Source: Mollicutes bacterium (lineage in GTDB: Bacteria; Bacillota_I; Bacilli_A; RF39; UBA660). From it: DNA of 8,274 bases. The position numbers were made by a program, and so were the translations under genes. Every line of letters begins with the position of its first letter. The first letter of the stretch is position 1. Shown one piece after another: positions 6,360 to 8,274 of this stretch. The notes under the pieces are model-generated. The model was not told where the DNA came from. It was given only the letters and a program-made list of their open reading frames with translations, and did no database searches. The stretch is taken from assembly GCA_003560455.1 (NCBI GenBank), contig PWIL01000080.1, positions 1 to 8,274 on the forward strand, in the 5' to 3' direction.

Positions 6360-7523
6360 TCATTTCTTAATCACCCGATGACCATATTTTTGCGATAACT
6401 CATCTAAGGTTTGATTTAATTTATTATTTTGTAATTTTTTTTCCTCATCTTCAAATAAAGACATTTGATAATAATCATTATCAACTAACTGTTCGACTTT
6501 AACACCTAACATGCGAACCGGCTTTTTAGACCACTTAGCAAGAAAAAGTTTTTTAACTATCTTTTTCATTTCCATTGTTTCATCAGTTGCATTAGTTATT
6601 TTTTTTTGATGATTTTTAGTTTTAAAAAAAGCATCTTTAATAACAATCCCAACTACATAGGCTTTACTTTTTTGTTGCCGTAATTGATATGCTACTGTTT
6701 CCGTTAACTCTGATAATTTTAATAATAAATCTGTTTCATCATCAACATCAAAATCAAAAGTTTGACTATGACTAATACACTTATTGCGCCCACGATTAAC
6801 CACAATTTCAGAATCATCAATCCCCTTAGCCAACTCAATCAACCCGCGCGCTTTATTTTTAAAAAACTTTTCTAATTTTTTTTGATCATATTCGGCTAAA
6901 TCTTTAATTGTATATATGCCTATTTTTTTCAACATCCCACTGGTTTTTTGACCAACACCATATAAATTTTCAATCGGTAATGGATACATTTTTTTTACAA
7001 CTTCATCTTGATACAAAGTAATAATCTTATTTGGTTTTTCTAGATCAGAAGCCATTTTTGCACATAATTTATTATTAGCAATGCCAATATTAACGGTAAA
7101 GCCAAGTTTTTCAAATATCTCTTTTTGTAATTTTTCAGCAAAAATTATTTCATCACCATATAATTTTTTAACTGGTGTATAATCTAAAAAACATTCATCA
7201 ATGGAACAAATTTCTAAATCTGGGGTGTAACTTTGAATCAAATCAAACAACTTTTTAGACATTTCACTATAAAGATGATAATCTGGTGGACTGGTGATTA
7301 AATTAGGTGCTTTTTTAAACGCTTGATTAATGGGCATGGCGGTTTTAATTCCTAATTTTTTGGCCGGAATTGATTTTGCTAAAACCAAACTATTGCGATT
7401 ATATCGTGAGCCAGCAATAACAGCTGGCACCAGTCTTAAATCACTTTGTTTATTTTGTAAACGCCAAACTGAAGTCCAAGCTAAAAAAGCATTATTAACA
7501 TCAATATGAAAAATAATTCGCAT
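6360..7523 (-). CDS. dinB: Y-family DNA polymerase IV (translesion)
   Basis: 387 residues, full length for a DinB-like polymerase that bypasses damaged template bases. Catalytic features: HIDVNNAF (6-13) with metal-binding Asp8 and, by position, steric-gate Phe13; SIDECFLD (107-114) with Asp109 and Glu110; GIANNKLCAKMASD (147-160) in the palm; and helix-hairpin-helix LYGVGQKTSGMLKKIG (187-202). The little-finger domain spans about 240-345. QMSLF (353-357) is a clear beta-clamp binding peptide, so the protein should load onto the replication clamp. The N-terminus (HIDVN.AFL.W) matches a DinB branch common in Clostridia and Bacilli. ATG at 7521-7523 follows a near-perfect AAGGAGG (7530-7536) that overlaps the upstream TAA. 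The stop is TGA (6360-6362), the only non-TAA stop seen here. No LexA/SOS box can be judged, since the operon promoter lies outside the window. Confidence 0.95.
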   Translation of the reverse strand: MRIIFHIDVNNAFLAWTSVWRLQNKQSDLRLVPAVIAGSRYNRNSLVLAKSIPAKKLGIKTAMPINQAFKKAPNLITSPPDYHLYSEMSKKLFDLIQSYTPDLEICSIDECFLDYTPVKKLYGDEIIFAEKLQKEIFEKLGFTVNIGIANNKLCAKMASDLEKPNKIITLYQDEVVKKMYPLPIENLYGVGQKTSGMLKKIGIYTIKDLAEYDQKKLEKFFKNKARGLIELAKGIDDSEIVVNRGRNKCISHSQTFDFDVDDETDLLLKLSELTETVAYQLRQQKSKAYVVGIVIKDAFFKTKNHQKKITNATDETMEMKKIVKKLFLAKWSKKPVRMLGVKVEQLVDNDYYQMSLFEDEEKKLQNNKLNQTLDELSQKYGHRVIKK

Positions 7524-7534
7524 TACTTCCCTCC

Positions 7535-8274
7535 TTATTTCGGCGTTGGATTAATGGTAATATATTTTACCTTTTTATCAACTTTGCGAATCGCACATTT
7601 AATTTTTTTAATCCGATTATTTGTTACTCGTAATGTAATCGTTCCTTTCATTTTAACATTAGCAAATAAATTTGCATAAGGCCCGTATTTAACAATTGTT
7701 AAATCCTTTACTTCTATAACATCAGGAATACTTAAAATTGCCTTTTTTATGGTTTTTTTTCGGTCACTACAATCTTCTTTTTGACCAACAATATTACTTA
7801 AATTAGCAAAAATTAATTCAATTCCAGTAAAAAGAATAAAACCAGAAATGATTAAACCTGCTATATTATCCATATAAGAAAAATATTCACTAATTCCGGT
7901 TAACCAAGTTAAACTAACCAATAATAAAACTACTATTGAACTCATGCCATCAGAAGTTGTTTCTTTTGCTAACGCTTCAATAATCGCATTTTCAGATTCC
8001 TGAGCTTGTTTTCTTAAAAAACGCGCTAAAGTTTGTTTACAAATAATTGACAAAAAGATAACGCCTAAAATATAGAGGTTTGGTTGGAGAAAAGAAATTG
8101 TTACAATATTGACAATAATTAAGATGCCAACTAATAAAATAAAAAAACCAATTAAAACAGCGGTAATATATTGAACAATCCCATACCCAAACGGATGACT
8201 TGAATTCGCCGGTCGCCTTGATACTTTTTCGCCAATCGCTCCCATAACATTAGTAATTAAATAACTAAATGTGT
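7535..8274 (-). CDS. Cation diffusion facilitator (CDF) family transporter, N-terminus off the window
   Basis: Partial gene: the frame stays open to the right edge, so the ATG at 8243-8245 is internal. Upstream in-frame codons read TFSYLITNV, and the family alignment continues through them. About 245 residues are visible. Recognition rests on the conserved CDF segment after TM2, RRPANSSHPFGYG, followed by TM3 (about residues 24-48 counted from the internal Met), TM4 (56-72), TM5 (100-117) and TM6 (126-150). A cytoplasmic C-terminal domain follows, with AILSIPDVIEVKDLTIVKYGP (169-189). The family exports Zn, Mn, Fe or related divalent ions by proton antiport. In TM5 the metal-site position reads ETTSD (95-99), ExxxD rather than HxxxD or DxxxD, and the second TM2 ligand aligns with a Tyr, so the ion is unclear. 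The C-terminal domain is short and lacks the His residues often seen there. The gene ends 11 bp before the polymerase gene. Confidence 0.88.
   Translation of the reverse strand, partial: TFSYLITNVMGAIGEKVSRRPANSSHPFGYGIVQYITAVLIGFFILLVGILIIVNIVTISFLQPNLYILGVIFLSIICKQTLARFLRKQAQESENAIIEALAKETTSDGMSSIVVLLLVSLTWLTGISEYFSYMDNIAGLIISGFILFTGIELIFANLSNIVGQKEDCSDRKKTIKKAILSIPDVIEVKDLTIVKYGPYANLFANVKMKGTITLRVTNNRIKKIKCAIRKVDKKVKYITINPTPK

Noticed and set aside
7485..7508. Asn10/Asn11 in the polymerase N-terminus (HIDVNNAF) as an active-site defect
   Set aside because: HIDVN.AFL.W is, from memory, a common variant in a Firmicutes DinB branch; Asp8, Phe13, Asp109 and Glu110 are intact.
7535..8245. Taking the ATG at 8243-8245 as the true start of the CDF gene
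   Set aside because: The frame stays open to the window edge and the upstream residues continue the CDF TM2 region; the HPFGYG motif is far too close to this Met for a full-length transporter.

Overview
The window is very AT-rich. All six protein-coding genes lie on the minus strand, so the story reads from right to left. It looks like a low-GC Gram-positive (Firmicutes/Bacilli) chromosome that uses the standard bacterial code: the Trp codons I read are TGG, and TGA is a true stop between two genes (6360-6362). This argues against a classical UGA=Trp Mycoplasma or Spiroplasma. The prepilin fused to BspA/DUF285-type repeats, together with the AT-rich Bacilli-like gene set, resembles uncultured gut lineages once labelled 'Mycoplasma sp. 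CAG' (RF39-like). That placement is an inference from memory and is not certain.

Region 8274-4221 is a tight gene string: a cation diffusion facilitator whose N-terminal part is off the right edge, then a Y-family DNA polymerase IV 11 bp downstream, then the Tex transcription accessory protein 6 bp after that. Each internal start has a Shine-Dalgarno sequence that overlaps or abuts the previous stop codon, so this is almost certainly one transcript.

Region 4220-1201 continues in the same direction after a 45 bp gap. It holds an S41-family (C-terminal processing/tricorn-like) peptidase homologue without a signal peptide, then, 22 bp later, a half-size ABC exporter (six TM segments plus one ATPase). 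The exporter begins at a TTG codon behind a run of eight G. An A/T-only-like hairpin with a U-run closes this unit just after the exporter stop. Peptidase and exporter look like a pair, but no precursor peptide gene is visible next to them.

Region 1200-1 has its own extended -10 promoter and a strong ribosome binding site, and encodes a surface protein that is cut by the left edge. It has a type IV prepilin N-terminus, a cysteine-bearing globular part with a PKD-like segment, and at least four 25-residue BspA/DUF285 repeats. It is the most unusual gene here: an adhesin-type repeat domain carried on a pilin-like anchor.

No tRNA, rRNA, CRISPR array, insertion sequence or gene-free stretch over 300 bases was found. 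The longest intergenic gap is 95 bp.
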